Shown here piece after piece: positions 1 to 8,731 of a DNA stretch of 64,000 bases. Origin of the DNA: Pseudazoarcus sp963975885 (GTDB lineage Bacteria; Pseudomonadota; Gammaproteobacteria; Burkholderiales; Rhodocyclaceae); NCBI GenBank assembly GCA_963975885.1, contig CAXBIS010000002.1:202390-266389 (forward strand), written 5' to 3'. The translations under genes and the position numbers were made by a program. The stretch's first letter is position 1; every line of letters begins with the position of its first letter. The notes under the pieces were generated by a model. It was given only the letters and a program-made list of their open reading frames with translations. It was not told where the DNA came from and did no database searches.

Positions 1-366
1 CAGAGCGAACTGGCCAAGCCGTCGCTGGACAAGGTCGTGTCCTACAACCGCAGCGTCTATGAGCTGGCGACCGGCCAGCAGGAAGAAATGGCCAAGCTGT
101 TCGAAGCCGGCGTCGCCGAGGCGAACAAGAGCTTTACCGCCATCATCGACAAGGCCGCCGAGACCGCCCCCGCCGGCTCCGACGTTGCCTTCGCCGCGAT
201 GAAGTCCGCGCTGGCCGCCAGCAACAGCGCCTACGACAACGTCAACAAGGCGGTTCGTCAGGTCGCCGAGATGACCGAAGCCAATGTTTCGGCCGCTACC
301 GACGCGACGGTCAAGGCGGTCGGCACGACCTCCAAGACCCCGGCTGCGAAGAAAGCCGCTGCCTGA
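1..366 (+). CDS. Phasin family protein (5' end outside window)
   Basis: The open frame runs in from base 1, so the N-terminus is missing; a GTG at 37 is in frame but there is no reason to treat it as the start. The visible part, about 121 residues, is Ala-rich, amphipathic and helical, with a phasin-like core (SYNRSVYELATGQQEEMAKL) and an Ala/Lys-rich tail ending in KTPAAKKAAA, typical of PhaP-type proteins that coat polyhydroxyalkanoate granules. Phasins control granule size and number; that role here rests on family resemblance. The gene ends just before a strong bidirectional terminator and is convergent with plsC. Confidence 0.8.
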   Translation, partial: QSELAKPSLDKVVSYNRSVYELATGQQEEMAKLFEAGVAEANKSFTAIIDKAAETAPAGSDVAFAAMKSALAASNSAYDNVNKAVRQVAEMTEANVSAATDATVKAVGTTSKTPAAKKAAA

Positions 367-403
367 AGCTCAGGAAGCAGGGGCTAGCGCCCCGGCATCA
401 AAA

Positions 404-430
404 AGCCCCGGAAAATACGGGGCTTTTTTA
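404..430. terminator. Bidirectional intrinsic terminator between phasin and plsC
   Basis: A 7-bp GC stem (AGCCCCG / CGGGGCT) closes a 7-nt loop, with a T6 run on the plus side and an A-run on the 5' side that gives a T5 tail on the minus strand. It sits between two convergent genes, so it can end both transcripts. Confidence 0.85.
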
Positions 431-472
431 CGTCTGGATCTGGCGAAAGCGCCGATACCGAGCAACTTTGCC

Positions 473-1201
473 CTAAGCCTTTCCTTCGTAGTGCCCCGGA
501 AACAGCCGTCGCATTTCGCCTTCGATCCAGGCTTCCGCCTCGGCGTTGACCTCGTCCGGTTCGCGTCCGGCAGCAAGGATCGGAGGACCGATACTCACGA
601 CAACCTCACCAGGGCGCTTGATCCATGCGTTCTTCGGCCAGAACTCGCCGGCGTTGTGTGCAACCGGAACGACGCTTGCGCCAACGTGCGTGGCCAGCCA
701 CGCGCCACCGATCTTGTAGCGGCGCGTGGTACCGGGGGCCACGCGCGTGCCTTCCGGGAACACCACCACCCAGAAGCCTTCGTGCAGACGTGCTCCGCCC
801 TGATCGACGACTTGTGCGAGCGCATCCTTGCCCGCCTTGCGGTCGATCGCGACGACCGGCATCTGCGCCAACCCCCAGCCGAAGAACGGAATACGCAGCA
901 GCTCGCGCTTGAGCACGAAGCAGATGGGCGGAAAGATCACCTGGAAGGCCAGCGTCTCCCAGGCCGACTGATGTTTGGCGAGAATGACCGCTGGCTCGTC
1001 CGGCAGATTCTCCCGACCGATGACACGATGGCGGATGCCGAGCACGTGGCGCGCCATCCACATCGCGATGCGGGTCCACGACCCGATGATGCGGTAGCGG
1101 GTATGCGCACGCAGCGGAAAGGTCAGGAACGCGAACAGCGCCCAGGGCGGGATCGTGACCACCAGGCCGAACGCAAAAAGCAGTGAGCGCAACGCGTTCA
1201 T
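473..1201 (-). CDS. plsC: 1-acyl-sn-glycerol-3-phosphate acyltransferase
   Basis: A 242-aa membrane acyltransferase that adds the second acyl chain to lysophosphatidic acid in phospholipid synthesis at the inner membrane. An N-terminal hydrophobic segment (about residues 5-28) precedes the acyltransferase block, with the catalytic motif HQSAWE (H77-E82; the HX4D acid is Glu here, a common proteobacterial variant) and the phosphate-binding FPEGTR at 148-153. Its ATG overlaps the gmhB stop (ATGA), so the two are translationally coupled. The gmhB-plsC order next to glyS is common in betaproteobacteria. Confident. Confidence 0.92.
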   Translation of the reverse strand: MNALRSLLFAFGLVVTIPPWALFAFLTFPLRAHTRYRIIGSWTRIAMWMARHVLGIRHRVIGRENLPDEPAVILAKHQSAWETLAFQVIFPPICFVLKRELLRIPFFGWGLAQMPVVAIDRKAGKDALAQVVDQGGARLHEGFWVVVFPEGTRVAPGTTRRYKIGGAWLATHVGASVVPVAHNAGEFWPKNAWIKRPGEVVVSIGPPILAAGREPDEVNAEAEAWIEGEMRRLFPGHYEGKA

Positions 1202-1737
1202 CGATCCAGCGTCAGGTGGGCGGCCACCGCAGCCAGGTCGGGAAACACCTGCGTGCCCTCGGGCAGCGCGTGCTCCGCCTCGGTTCGCTCACCCTTGCCG
1301 GTGAGCACCAGATAGGGCTGGGCACCGACCGCCGCCGCCGCCTCCAGATCACGCAGACTGTCGCCGATGACCGGCACCGTAGTCAGATCGACGTTGAAGC
1401 GCTCGCCGATCTCGCGGTACATGCCGGGCTTGGGCTTGCGACAGTCGCAGGTCGAATCGGCCGGGTGCGGACAGAAGAAGACTGCCTCGAGCCGACCACC
1501 GACCTGTGCGAGGCTCTTGATCATCTTGTCGTGGATGGCGTTGAGCATGTCCATACCGAACAGCCCACGTCCGATACCCGACTGGTTGGACGCAACCACC
1601 ACGCGCCAACCGTACTGATTGAGTCGCGCGATCGCCTCGAGCGAACCGGGGATGGGCTTCCATTCGTCGGGTGACTTGATGAACTGATCCGAGTCCTGGT
1701 TGATCACGCCGTCGCGATCGAGGATCACGAGTTTCAT
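1198..1737 (-). CDS. gmhB: D-glycero-beta-D-manno-heptose 1,7-bisphosphate 7-phosphatase
   Basis: A 179-aa HAD-family phosphatase. It removes the C7 phosphate of heptose bisphosphate in ADP-heptose synthesis for the LPS inner core. The nucleophile motif LDRDGV (D7, D9) lies at the N-terminus, and a structural zinc site typical of GmhB is visible (C89, H91, C97, C99 in CPHPADSTCDC). The frame is open four codons further upstream (MMLT), but the start at 1737 puts the HAD motif at its usual distance. The gene lies 13 bp downstream of the glyS stop and overlaps plsC by 4 bp. Confidence 0.93.
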   Translation of the reverse strand: MKLVILDRDGVINQDSDQFIKSPDEWKPIPGSLEAIARLNQYGWRVVVASNQSGIGRGLFGMDMLNAIHDKMIKSLAQVGGRLEAVFFCPHPADSTCDCRKPKPGMYREIGERFNVDLTTVPVIGDSLRDLEAAAAVGAQPYLVLTGKGERTEAEHALPEGTQVFPDLAAVAAHLTLDR

Positions 1738-1750
1738 CGTCAGCATCACG

Positions 1751-3847
1751 TCACCCCTGTGCGTTCAGCCGCGACAGGTCGGCGACGCGGTTCATCAGTG
1801 CGGCAAGTCGGCCCAACAGCGCCAGCCGGTTCTGTCGGGTAAGCGGTTCGTCGGCGTTGACCATGACGTTGTCGAAGAAGCTGTCGACCACGCCGCGCAG
1901 CCCGGCCAGTACCCGCAGCGCCTCGGTGTAGTTTTCGCTGTCTACATGCGAGCGCACCAGCGGCGCCACTTCCACGACCTGATGGAACAGCGCCTTTTCG
2001 GCCTCCTCCTGAAGCAGTGCGACATCCGGCTCGACCTCGGCCGCACCACTCTTCTTCAGGATGTTGACGATGCGCTTGTTGGCCGCGGCCAAGGCAGCGG
2101 CCTCGGGCAGCGCTGCAAACTCGCGTACCGCCGCCAGCCGCGCGGGGACCTGATCGACACGGGTCGGACGCAAGGCAAGCACGGCGTCGACCTCGTCGAC
2201 AGGATGACCCGCGTCCCTCAACTGATGACGCAGACGTTCGAACAGAAAATCGAGCAGGCGCTCCGAGAAGCCCTCCTCGACCAGCACGCCGGGCGCGAAG
2301 CCGGAGGCGGCATCGGAGACAAGCTCTGCCAGATCGAGCGGCAGCGGCGACTCCATCAGGATGCGCAGCACGCCCAGCGCGGCGCGGCGCAGGCCATAGG
2401 GGTCGCGGTCGCCGGTGGGCATCTGGCCGATACCGAAGAAACCCACCAGCGCGTCGAGCTTGTCGGCCAGCGCCACCGCGCAGGCGACGTTTCCTGCGGG
2501 CAGCTCGTCGCCGGCAAAACGCGGCCGGTAATGGGCGGCGATGGCGTCGGCAACGACCTGGTCTTCACCATCGGCGAGCGCGTAGTGGCGACCCATGAAG
2601 CCTTGCAATTCGGGAAACTCGCCGACCATCTCGGTGACGAGGTCAGCCTTGGCGAGTTTCGCGGCACGCTTGGCCGCTGCGCTGTCGGCGCGCAGGCGCG
2701 AGGCGATGTGCCCGGCCAGGCGCTCCAGCCGTCCGATGCGCTCGAGCTGGCTGCCGAGCTTGTTGTGATAGACCACCGGGCCCAGGCGCGGCAGACGCGC
2801 CTCCAGGGGCTGACGACGGTCCTGTTCGAGAAAGAAGCGCGCGTCCGCCAGGCGCGGGCGCACCACGCGCTGGTTGCCCGCGACGATGTTGGACGGATCG
2901 GCCACACGCATGTTCGACACGATCAGGAAACGGTTGAGCAGCCGCCCCTTGTCGTCGAACAGCGGGAAGTACTTCTGGTTGGCGCGCATCGTCAGGATCA
3001 GGCACTCCTGCGGCACGGAGAGGAATTCGGCTTCGAATTCACCGACGTACACACTGGGGTGTTCGACCAGCGCAGTGACTTCGTCGAGCAGGTCAGCATA
3101 GTCGCCCAACGAGGCCTTCTCCTGCGCGGCGGTCGCCTGCAACTGGCGCTCGATTTCGTCGCGACGCTCGGCAAAATGCGGCACCACCTTGCCTTCGGCC
3201 AGCAGCGTCGGCTCCCACGCCTCGGCGCCGGCGATATCGATCGTGCCGCGACTCATGAAGCGGTGACCCAGCGAGGTCCGACCCGCTTCCAGTCCCAGCA
3301 CGCTGCCCGGCACGACGCGTTCGCCGTGCAGCATCACGAGACGATGGACCGGCCGCACGAACTGCACGTCCGATGCGCCCCAGCGCATCAGCTTCGGAAT
3401 CGGCAACGCGCGCACGGCTTCATTGACGATGTCGGCGAGCACCGCATCGAGTCGCGCGCCCTGCTCGGTGCGGGTATGGAACAGGGCTTCGGCCTTGCCG
3501 TCGACGCGGCGCTCGAAGCCTGCGATCGCATCCTCGGCAATGCCGCGCGCGGCTAGCTTCTTGAGCAGGGCCTGGCTCGGGCGGCCTTCAGCGTCAAAGG
3601 CTACCTGCACCGGCATGATCTTTTCGGTGACCTCCTGCTCGCCGGCCTGTGCTGCGACGTCAGGCACAAAGACAGCAATGCGACGAGGGGTCGCATAGGT
3701 TCTCACGCCCTGAGGGATGCGATCCTTGAGATGCAACCGCACAAGCCCGTTCAGGACTTTGTCTGCAAACACCTCAGACAGGTTCGCCAGCGCTTTGGGC
3801 GGCAGTTCCTCGGTGACGAGTTCGACGATCAGGTGAGCCTTGTCCAT
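1751..3847 (-). CDS. glyS: Glycine--tRNA ligase beta subunit
   Basis: A 698-aa beta subunit of the bacterial alpha2-beta2 glycyl-tRNA synthetase, responsible for tRNA binding. The N-terminus (DKAHLIVELVTEELPPKALANL) and the HD-like segment around GDRDPYGLRRAALG are characteristic. I start at the ATG at 3847, whose A is the last base of the glyQ stop (TGATG); an in-frame GTG lies one codon upstream. Full length for the family. Confidence 0.96.
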   Translation of the reverse strand: MDKAHLIVELVTEELPPKALANLSEVFADKVLNGLVRLHLKDRIPQGVRTYATPRRIAVFVPDVAAQAGEQEVTEKIMPVQVAFDAEGRPSQALLKKLAARGIAEDAIAGFERRVDGKAEALFHTRTEQGARLDAVLADIVNEAVRALPIPKLMRWGASDVQFVRPVHRLVMLHGERVVPGSVLGLEAGRTSLGHRFMSRGTIDIAGAEAWEPTLLAEGKVVPHFAERRDEIERQLQATAAQEKASLGDYADLLDEVTALVEHPSVYVGEFEAEFLSVPQECLILTMRANQKYFPLFDDKGRLLNRFLIVSNMRVADPSNIVAGNQRVVRPRLADARFFLEQDRRQPLEARLPRLGPVVYHNKLGSQLERIGRLERLAGHIASRLRADSAAAKRAAKLAKADLVTEMVGEFPELQGFMGRHYALADGEDQVVADAIAAHYRPRFAGDELPAGNVACAVALADKLDALVGFFGIGQMPTGDRDPYGLRRAALGVLRILMESPLPLDLAELVSDAASGFAPGVLVEEGFSERLLDFLFERLRHQLRDAGHPVDEVDAVLALRPTRVDQVPARLAAVREFAALPEAAALAAANKRIVNILKKSGAAEVEPDVALLQEEAEKALFHQVVEVAPLVRSHVDSENYTEALRVLAGLRGVVDSFFDNVMVNADEPLTRQNRLALLGRLAALMNRVADLSRLNAQG

Positions 3848-4773
3848 CACGCCACCTCCCGTGCCGCAGCCTCGGCCTTCGCGAGCATCGGAAATCCGAG
3901 CACCTCGCGCGATTCCAGATACGCTGCAGCCACGGCCCGCGACAGGTTGCGGATGCGGCCGATGTAGGTCGCACGCTCGGTGACCGAGATCGCGCCGCGC
4001 GCGTCGAGCAGGTTGAAGGTATGACCGGCCTTGAGCACCATCTCGTAGGCCGGCAGGGCCAGCCCCGCCTCAATCAGGCGCTTGGCCTCCGACTCGTAGT
4101 TGCCGAACTGCGAGAACAGGAACTCGACGTTGGCGTGCTCGAAGTTGTAGCGCGACTGCTCGACCTCGTTCTGGTGATAGACGTCGCCGTAGGTCACTTC
4201 GGTGCCATCCGGATACACGGTCCACACCAGGTCATAGACGTTCTCGACGTCCTGCAGATACATCGCGAGGCGCTCGATGCCATAGGTGATCTCGCCCAGC
4301 ACCGGCTTGCAGTCGATGCCGCCAACCTGCTGGAAGTAGGTGAACTGCGTCACTTCCATGCCATCCAGCCAGACCTCCCAGCCCAGGCCCCAGGCACCCA
4401 GCGTGGGGTTTTCCCAGTCGTCTTCGACGAAGCGGATGTCGTGCACCATCGGGTCGATGCCAAGTGCACGCAGGCTGTCCAGATACAGCTCCTGGATGTC
4501 GGGCGGCGAAGGCTTGAGGGCCACCTGGTACTGATAGTAGTGCTGAAGTCGGTTCGGATTCTCTCCGTAACGGCCGTCCTTGGGACGACGCGAAGGCTGC
4601 ACGTAGGCCGCGTTCCACGGCTCGGGACCGATCGCCCGCAAGCAGGTGGCCGGATGCGAGGTGCCGGCGCCGACCTCGATGTCGAGCGGCTGGAGCAAGG
4701 CGCAACCGCGCTCGCCCCAGTAGTTCGCGAGAGTCTGGATGATCTGCTGGAAAGTCGGTCTGGTCGCTGACAT
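3847..4773 (-). CDS. glyQ: Glycine--tRNA ligase alpha subunit
   Basis: A 308-aa catalytic alpha subunit that activates glycine with ATP. It contains the class II core with LQPLDIEVGAGTSHPATCLR and RPKDGRYGENPNRLQHYYQYQV, which identify GlyQ. It is the first gene of the coupled glyQ-glyS pair, followed by gmhB and plsC on the same strand. The 44-bp gap to lnt shows no obvious terminator, so transcription from the lnt side may continue into it. Confidence 0.96.
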   Translation of the reverse strand: MSATRPTFQQIIQTLANYWGERGCALLQPLDIEVGAGTSHPATCLRAIGPEPWNAAYVQPSRRPKDGRYGENPNRLQHYYQYQVALKPSPPDIQELYLDSLRALGIDPMVHDIRFVEDDWENPTLGAWGLGWEVWLDGMEVTQFTYFQQVGGIDCKPVLGEITYGIERLAMYLQDVENVYDLVWTVYPDGTEVTYGDVYHQNEVEQSRYNFEHANVEFLFSQFGNYESEAKRLIEAGLALPAYEMVLKAGHTFNLLDARGAISVTERATYIGRIRNLSRAVAAAYLESREVLGFPMLAKAEAAAREVA

Positions 4774-4817
4774 GGTCCCCGGTTCGGCAAGGCAAAGGAC
4801 AGGATTTTACCGGCTAT

Positions 4818-6335
4818 TCATGCTTCCGGGCGACGGCGCCAGACATGCGGGGTCGCGGCGCCGCCGAAAACGCGCATCACCATGCCGAAGGCAAGCGCCA
4901 GTGCGGCGAGCAGCAAGGGCGCATGATCGCCCCACCGCGCGTAGGGTGTGAGTCCAACGTATCCGCGTACCTCGGCGTGCAGCACGCCGCGCTCGAACTG
5001 CGGCAGCGCCGCCTCGACATGCCCCGTGGGCAGCACCACGGCGGTCATGCCGGTGTTGGTCGAACGCAGCATCGGCCTGCCGCTCTCCATCGCGCGCACC
5101 CGCGAAATCTGCAGATGTTGAGGCTGTGCGAACGAATGTCCGTACCAGGCCAGGTTGGACACGTTGAGCATCAGCGTCGCCTCCGGCAAGGCGTGGAGCA
5201 GCTCGCGCCCGAACAGATCCTCGTAGCAGATGTTCACGGCAATGCGCTGACCGGCCACCGCCAGCGGCGGCTGATCACTCGCGCCCGGCGTCTGGTCCGA
5301 CATCGGAATGTCGGCCAGCGCGTAGAACCAGCCAAACAACGGCGGCGAATACTCCCCGAACGGCACCAGATGGCGTTTGGCATAGGACTGCGAGGGCGAG
5401 TCCCCCAGACTGGTCACGGCGTTGAAGATCCGCCCCTCGTCGTCGCGCAGGAAGACCCCGAGGATCAGGTCCGAACCGTTGCGGCGCGCGCGCGAGTCAA
5501 GAAAATCGAGATAACCCGTCGGCAGGCGCTCGGCGATCAGTGGCAGCGTGGACTCGGGCATCACGACCAGCTCCGCGCCTTCGACATCGGACAATTCGAT
5601 GTTCAGATCCAGCCACTCGCGCACACGCTCGGGACGCCACTTGAGGTCCTGAGCAATGTCGGTCTGCACCAGGGCGACGCGCAGCGGGGGCCCTTCGGGA
5701 GCGACCCATACGCGCGTTGCGGCATGCATCGCGACGAAAATCACCGCAACGAAGGCAATCGCCGCTGCCGCGGCCGGCACGAAGCTGCGCCAGCGCACAC
5801 TGGCGGCCAGCGCCGCGACGAAGGCGACCACCCCGCCGACCCCATAGACGCCGAGCACCGGAAACAGGCTCGCGAGCGGACTGGGCGGCGTCTGCGTATA
5901 GCCGACGGCGAGCCATGGAAAACCCGTGAACAACCAGCCGCGCAGCATCTCGGAGAGGATCCACAGGCCGGCGAAAAGCGCAGCCCGGCCTGCTGCCGGT
6001 CCACGGCGCAGATGCACGTAACAGCCGCCGACGAGCGCCGGATAGAGTGCGAGATAGGCGCAGAACAGCCCGATCGCCAGCCCCGCCACGGGTGCAGGCA
6101 TGCCGCCGTAGCGATGCAGCGCAACGAACAACCAGGACACGCCAGCGACGAAGGCGCCCAGACCCCATGCAAAACCCAGCCACGCGCCCTCGCGCGTGGC
6201 CGATGCACGCTCGAGCAACCACACCAGGACTCCGAGGGCGGCGAAAACGACAAAAAAGGCTTGAAACGGCGCATACGCCAGGACCGAAGCCGCGCCGGCG
6301 AGGAAACACGCCGGAACCGCAATGGCCCTGCGCAT
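4818..6335 (-). CDS. lnt: Apolipoprotein N-acyltransferase
   Basis: A 505-aa polytopic inner-membrane enzyme that adds the third acyl chain to the N-terminal Cys of lipoproteins. About six N-terminal membrane segments precede a carbon-nitrogen hydrolase domain that carries the three catalytic elements: Glu in VMPESTLP, Lys in AKRHLVPFGEY and Cys in NICYEDLFG. A final TM helix lies near the C-terminus. Its ATG overlaps the corC stop by one base (TGATG). The lnt-corC-ybeY-ybeZ-miaB order is the classical arrangement. Confidence 0.95.
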   Translation of the reverse strand: MRRAIAVPACFLAGAASVLAYAPFQAFFVVFAALGVLVWLLERASATREGAWLGFAWGLGAFVAGVSWLFVALHRYGGMPAPVAGLAIGLFCAYLALYPALVGGCYVHLRRGPAAGRAALFAGLWILSEMLRGWLFTGFPWLAVGYTQTPPSPLASLFPVLGVYGVGGVVAFVAALAASVRWRSFVPAAAAAIAFVAVIFVAMHAATRVWVAPEGPPLRVALVQTDIAQDLKWRPERVREWLDLNIELSDVEGAELVVMPESTLPLIAERLPTGYLDFLDSRARRNGSDLILGVFLRDDEGRIFNAVTSLGDSPSQSYAKRHLVPFGEYSPPLFGWFYALADIPMSDQTPGASDQPPLAVAGQRIAVNICYEDLFGRELLHALPEATLMLNVSNLAWYGHSFAQPQHLQISRVRAMESGRPMLRSTNTGMTAVVLPTGHVEAALPQFERGVLHAEVRGYVGLTPYARWGDHAPLLLAALALAFGMVMRVFGGAATPHVWRRRPEA

Positions 6336-7228
6336 CAGTCCTCGTCGGCCGCGTCGGCCCCGGTCGGCGCAACGCGTTCGATCAGCAGCGTATACACGCG
6401 ACGACTGTCCGCGCGCATGACCTGGATTCGCAGACCGTCCAACTCCACGACCTCGCCACGCTTGGGCAGACGCCCCAGATGGCGGATGACGAGCCCACCA
6501 ATGGTGTCGGTCTCGTCATCGCTGAAGCTGGTTTCGAAGGCGTGGTTGAAGTCCTCGATCTCGGTCGTGGCCTTGACGCGGTAGCGCCCGCTCTGGTCGA
6601 GCCGGATGCTGTCGCCGAGTTCGTCGAAGTCGTACTCGTCCTCGATGTCGCCGACGATCTGCTCGAGCACGTCCTCGATCGTCACCACGCCGGACACACC
6701 ACCGTACTCGTCGACGACGATGGCCATGTGATTGCGGCTCACGCGGAACTCGCGCAGCAGCACGTTCAGACGCTTGGATTCAGGCACGAAAACGGCCGGA
6801 CGCAGCATGCCGCGCAGGTCGAACTCGCGCCCCGCGTAGTAGCGCAGCAAATCCTTGGCGAGCAGGATGCCAACCACGTCGTCCTTGTTCTCGCCCACCG
6901 CCGGAAACCGAGAATGCGCCGTCTCGACGACGAAATCGGCGATTTTCTCGACAGGATCATCCAGGTGGACGACGTCCATTTGAGCGCGTGGAATCATCAC
7001 TTCGCGCACCTGCATGTCGGACATCTGCAGGGCACCTTCGATGATGGAGAGTGCGTCCGGATCGATCAGGCTGCGATCGCAGGCCGAGCGCAGTCGCGCG
7101 AGGAGGTCATCGCGATCTTCCGGCTCGCGCGACAGCAGCGCCGAAAGTCGCTCCAGTAACGAGGGTTTGTCTGAGGGACTGTCCATTTTCCTTGGTGGAG
7201 TGAAGAACGGGGATTTGAGCGCATCCAT
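6335..7228 (-). CDS. corC: CorC/HlyC family CBS-domain protein
   Basis: A 297-aa cytosolic protein with a CBS pair (about residues 75-200, including VREVMIPRAQMDVV and VVDEYGGVSGVVTIEDVLEQIVGDI) and a C-terminal CorC_HlyC domain. Members are linked to Mg2+/Co2+ efflux, and CorC/YbeX sits with lnt and ybeY in most proteobacteria. The start at 7228 has GAGG about 10 nt upstream and gives the E. coli length; an ATG at 7186 (MDSPSDKPSLLERL) is a credible alternative. Confidence 0.88.
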   Translation of the reverse strand: MDALKSPFFTPPRKMDSPSDKPSLLERLSALLSREPEDRDDLLARLRSACDRSLIDPDALSIIEGALQMSDMQVREVMIPRAQMDVVHLDDPVEKIADFVVETAHSRFPAVGENKDDVVGILLAKDLLRYYAGREFDLRGMLRPAVFVPESKRLNVLLREFRVSRNHMAIVVDEYGGVSGVVTIEDVLEQIVGDIEDEYDFDELGDSIRLDQSGRYRVKATTEIEDFNHAFETSFSDDETDTIGGLVIRHLGRLPKRGEVVELDGLRIQVMRADSRRVYTLLIERVAPTGADAADED

Positions 7229-7256
7229 CGCCCAAATCCTCGGCCTTCACGCACAC

Positions 7257-7745
7257 TCACGCATAGGGATCGCCGTAACCGAGCGTTGCGAGAATCGCGG
7301 TTTCCAGCGCCTCCATCTCATCGGCCTCGGAAGCCGTCTCATGATCGAAACCCTGCAAATGCAGCATACCATGCACCATCAGGTGGGCGAAGTGCGCATC
7401 CAGCGGCTTGCCCTGTTCGAGCGCCTCACGCGACACCACCGGTGCGCACAGCACGATGTCCCCAAATAGCGGCATCCCTGGCACCGGAGCGTCGTCATAG
7501 ACGAAGGTCAGCACATTGGTTGCATAGTCGCGTCCACGGTAGTCACGGTTGAGGGCTCGGCCCTCATCCTCGCCGACAACCCGTACCGCCACTTCAATCG
7601 AATGATCGCGTAGCGCCGCGCGGGCCCAGCGGCGCAACTCGGGGGCACGCGGCACGCCCGCGCGCTCATGTGCCTTGAGCGCGCGTTGCACCGTCAATGC
7701 GAGTGTCGGACGGCACTGTTGCAGCAAGGTGTCAGTGGAACTCAT
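7257..7745 (-). CDS. ybeY: Endoribonuclease YbeY (16S rRNA maturation)
   Basis: A 162-aa zinc-dependent endoribonuclease involved in 16S rRNA 3'-end processing and ribosome quality control. The three-His metal motif HGMLHLQGFDH is intact near the C-terminus, and LNRDYRGRDYATNVLTF is the usual central block. Its start overlaps the phoH-like stop by 4 bp (ATGA), so the two are coupled. Confidence 0.94.
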   Translation of the reverse strand: MSSTDTLLQQCRPTLALTVQRALKAHERAGVPRAPELRRWARAALRDHSIEVAVRVVGEDEGRALNRDYRGRDYATNVLTFVYDDAPVPGMPLFGDIVLCAPVVSREALEQGKPLDAHFAHLMVHGMLHLQGFDHETASEADEMEALETAILATLGYGDPYA

Positions 7746-8731
7746 TCGCGCCCGGCGTCTTCCCGGCGCGCCTTCGCCGCCGCCTCGCGCGCGAGTTGCG
7801 CCTGCTCGTAGGCATCGACGATGCGCGCCACCAGCGGGTGGCGCACGACATCCTCGCGGCCGAACTCGGTGAAGGCGATACCACGCACGTCGGAGAGTAT
7901 CTCGCGCGCTTCGCGCAGGCCGCTCTTCTGACCGCGCGGCAGGTCGACCTGGGTGAGGTCGCCAGTGACCACCGCGCGCCCGCCGATACCGATGCGGGTC
8001 AGGAACATCTTCATCTGCTCGGGCGAGGTGTTCTGCGCTTCGTCCAGAATGATGAAGGCGTGGTTGAGCGTGCGCCCGCGCATGAAGGCCAGTGGCGCGA
8101 TCTCGATGCTGCCGCGCTCGAACAGCTTGGCCACGCGATCGAAGCCCATCAGATCGTAGAGTGCATCGTAGAGCGGCCGCAGATACGGGTCGACCTTCTG
8201 CGCCAGGTCGCCGGGCAGGAAGCCCAGTCGTTCGCCCGCCTCGACCGCGGGACGGGTAAGGATGATGCGCTCGACCATCTCGCGCTCGAAGGCGTCGACC
8301 GCGCTGGCCACCGCCAGATAGGTCTTGCCGGTACCGGCCGGGCCAATGCCGAAGGTGATGTCGTGCGCCTGGATATTGGCCAGATACTCGACCTGACGTG
8401 GCGTGCGCCCGTGCAACTCGGCCTTGCGCGTAAGAAGTTTCGGCGAGGCAGGCACCCCGCTCGGCGCATCGCCACGCACGGACACCTCGACCAGTCCCAG
8501 CTGGATGTCGTCGGTCGAAAGGTGTCCGTCGGCATGGTCATAGAAGCGGCGTAACGCGCTCGCGGCCAATTCGGATTTGGCGCCACTCAGGGAAAAACGC
8601 TCGCCGCGGCGCACGATACCCACATCGAAGGCGGATTCGATCTGGCGCAGATTCTCGTCCAGTGACCCGCAAAGGTTGGCCAGCCGCACGTTGTCGACCG
8701 GATCGAACACCACTTCCACGGCTGCAACCAT
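7742..8731 (-). CDS. ybeZ: PhoH-like NTPase YbeZ
   Basis: A 329-aa PhoH-family NTPase, a partner of YbeY in RNA metabolism. Walker A is GPAGTGKT (130-137) and a Walker-B-like FIILDEAQN follows. I start at the ATG at 8731, which shares one base with the miaB stop (TGATG); the frame stays open further upstream, but that translation is low-complexity Arg/Ala/Gly antisense to miaB. Context is the standard miaB-ybeZ-ybeY-corC-lnt operon. Confidence 0.93.
   Translation of the reverse strand: MVAAVEVVFDPVDNVRLANLCGSLDENLRQIESAFDVGIVRRGERFSLSGAKSELAASALRRFYDHADGHLSTDDIQLGLVEVSVRGDAPSGVPASPKLLTRKAELHGRTPRQVEYLANIQAHDITFGIGPAGTGKTYLAVASAVDAFEREMVERIILTRPAVEAGERLGFLPGDLAQKVDPYLRPLYDALYDLMGFDRVAKLFERGSIEIAPLAFMRGRTLNHAFIILDEAQNTSPEQMKMFLTRIGIGGRAVVTGDLTQVDLPRGQKSGLREAREILSDVRGIAFTEFGREDVVRHPLVARIVDAYEQAQLAREAAAKARREDAGRE

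Noticed and set aside
1700..3556. 618-aa open frame on the plus strand across glyS
   Set aside because: Antisense shadow of a confident tRNA-synthetase gene; Gln/His/Arg-biased, no domain.
4845..6584. 579-aa plus-strand frame across lnt and corC
   Set aside because: Arg/Gln/His-rich, crosses two real genes on the other strand, no recognisable fold.
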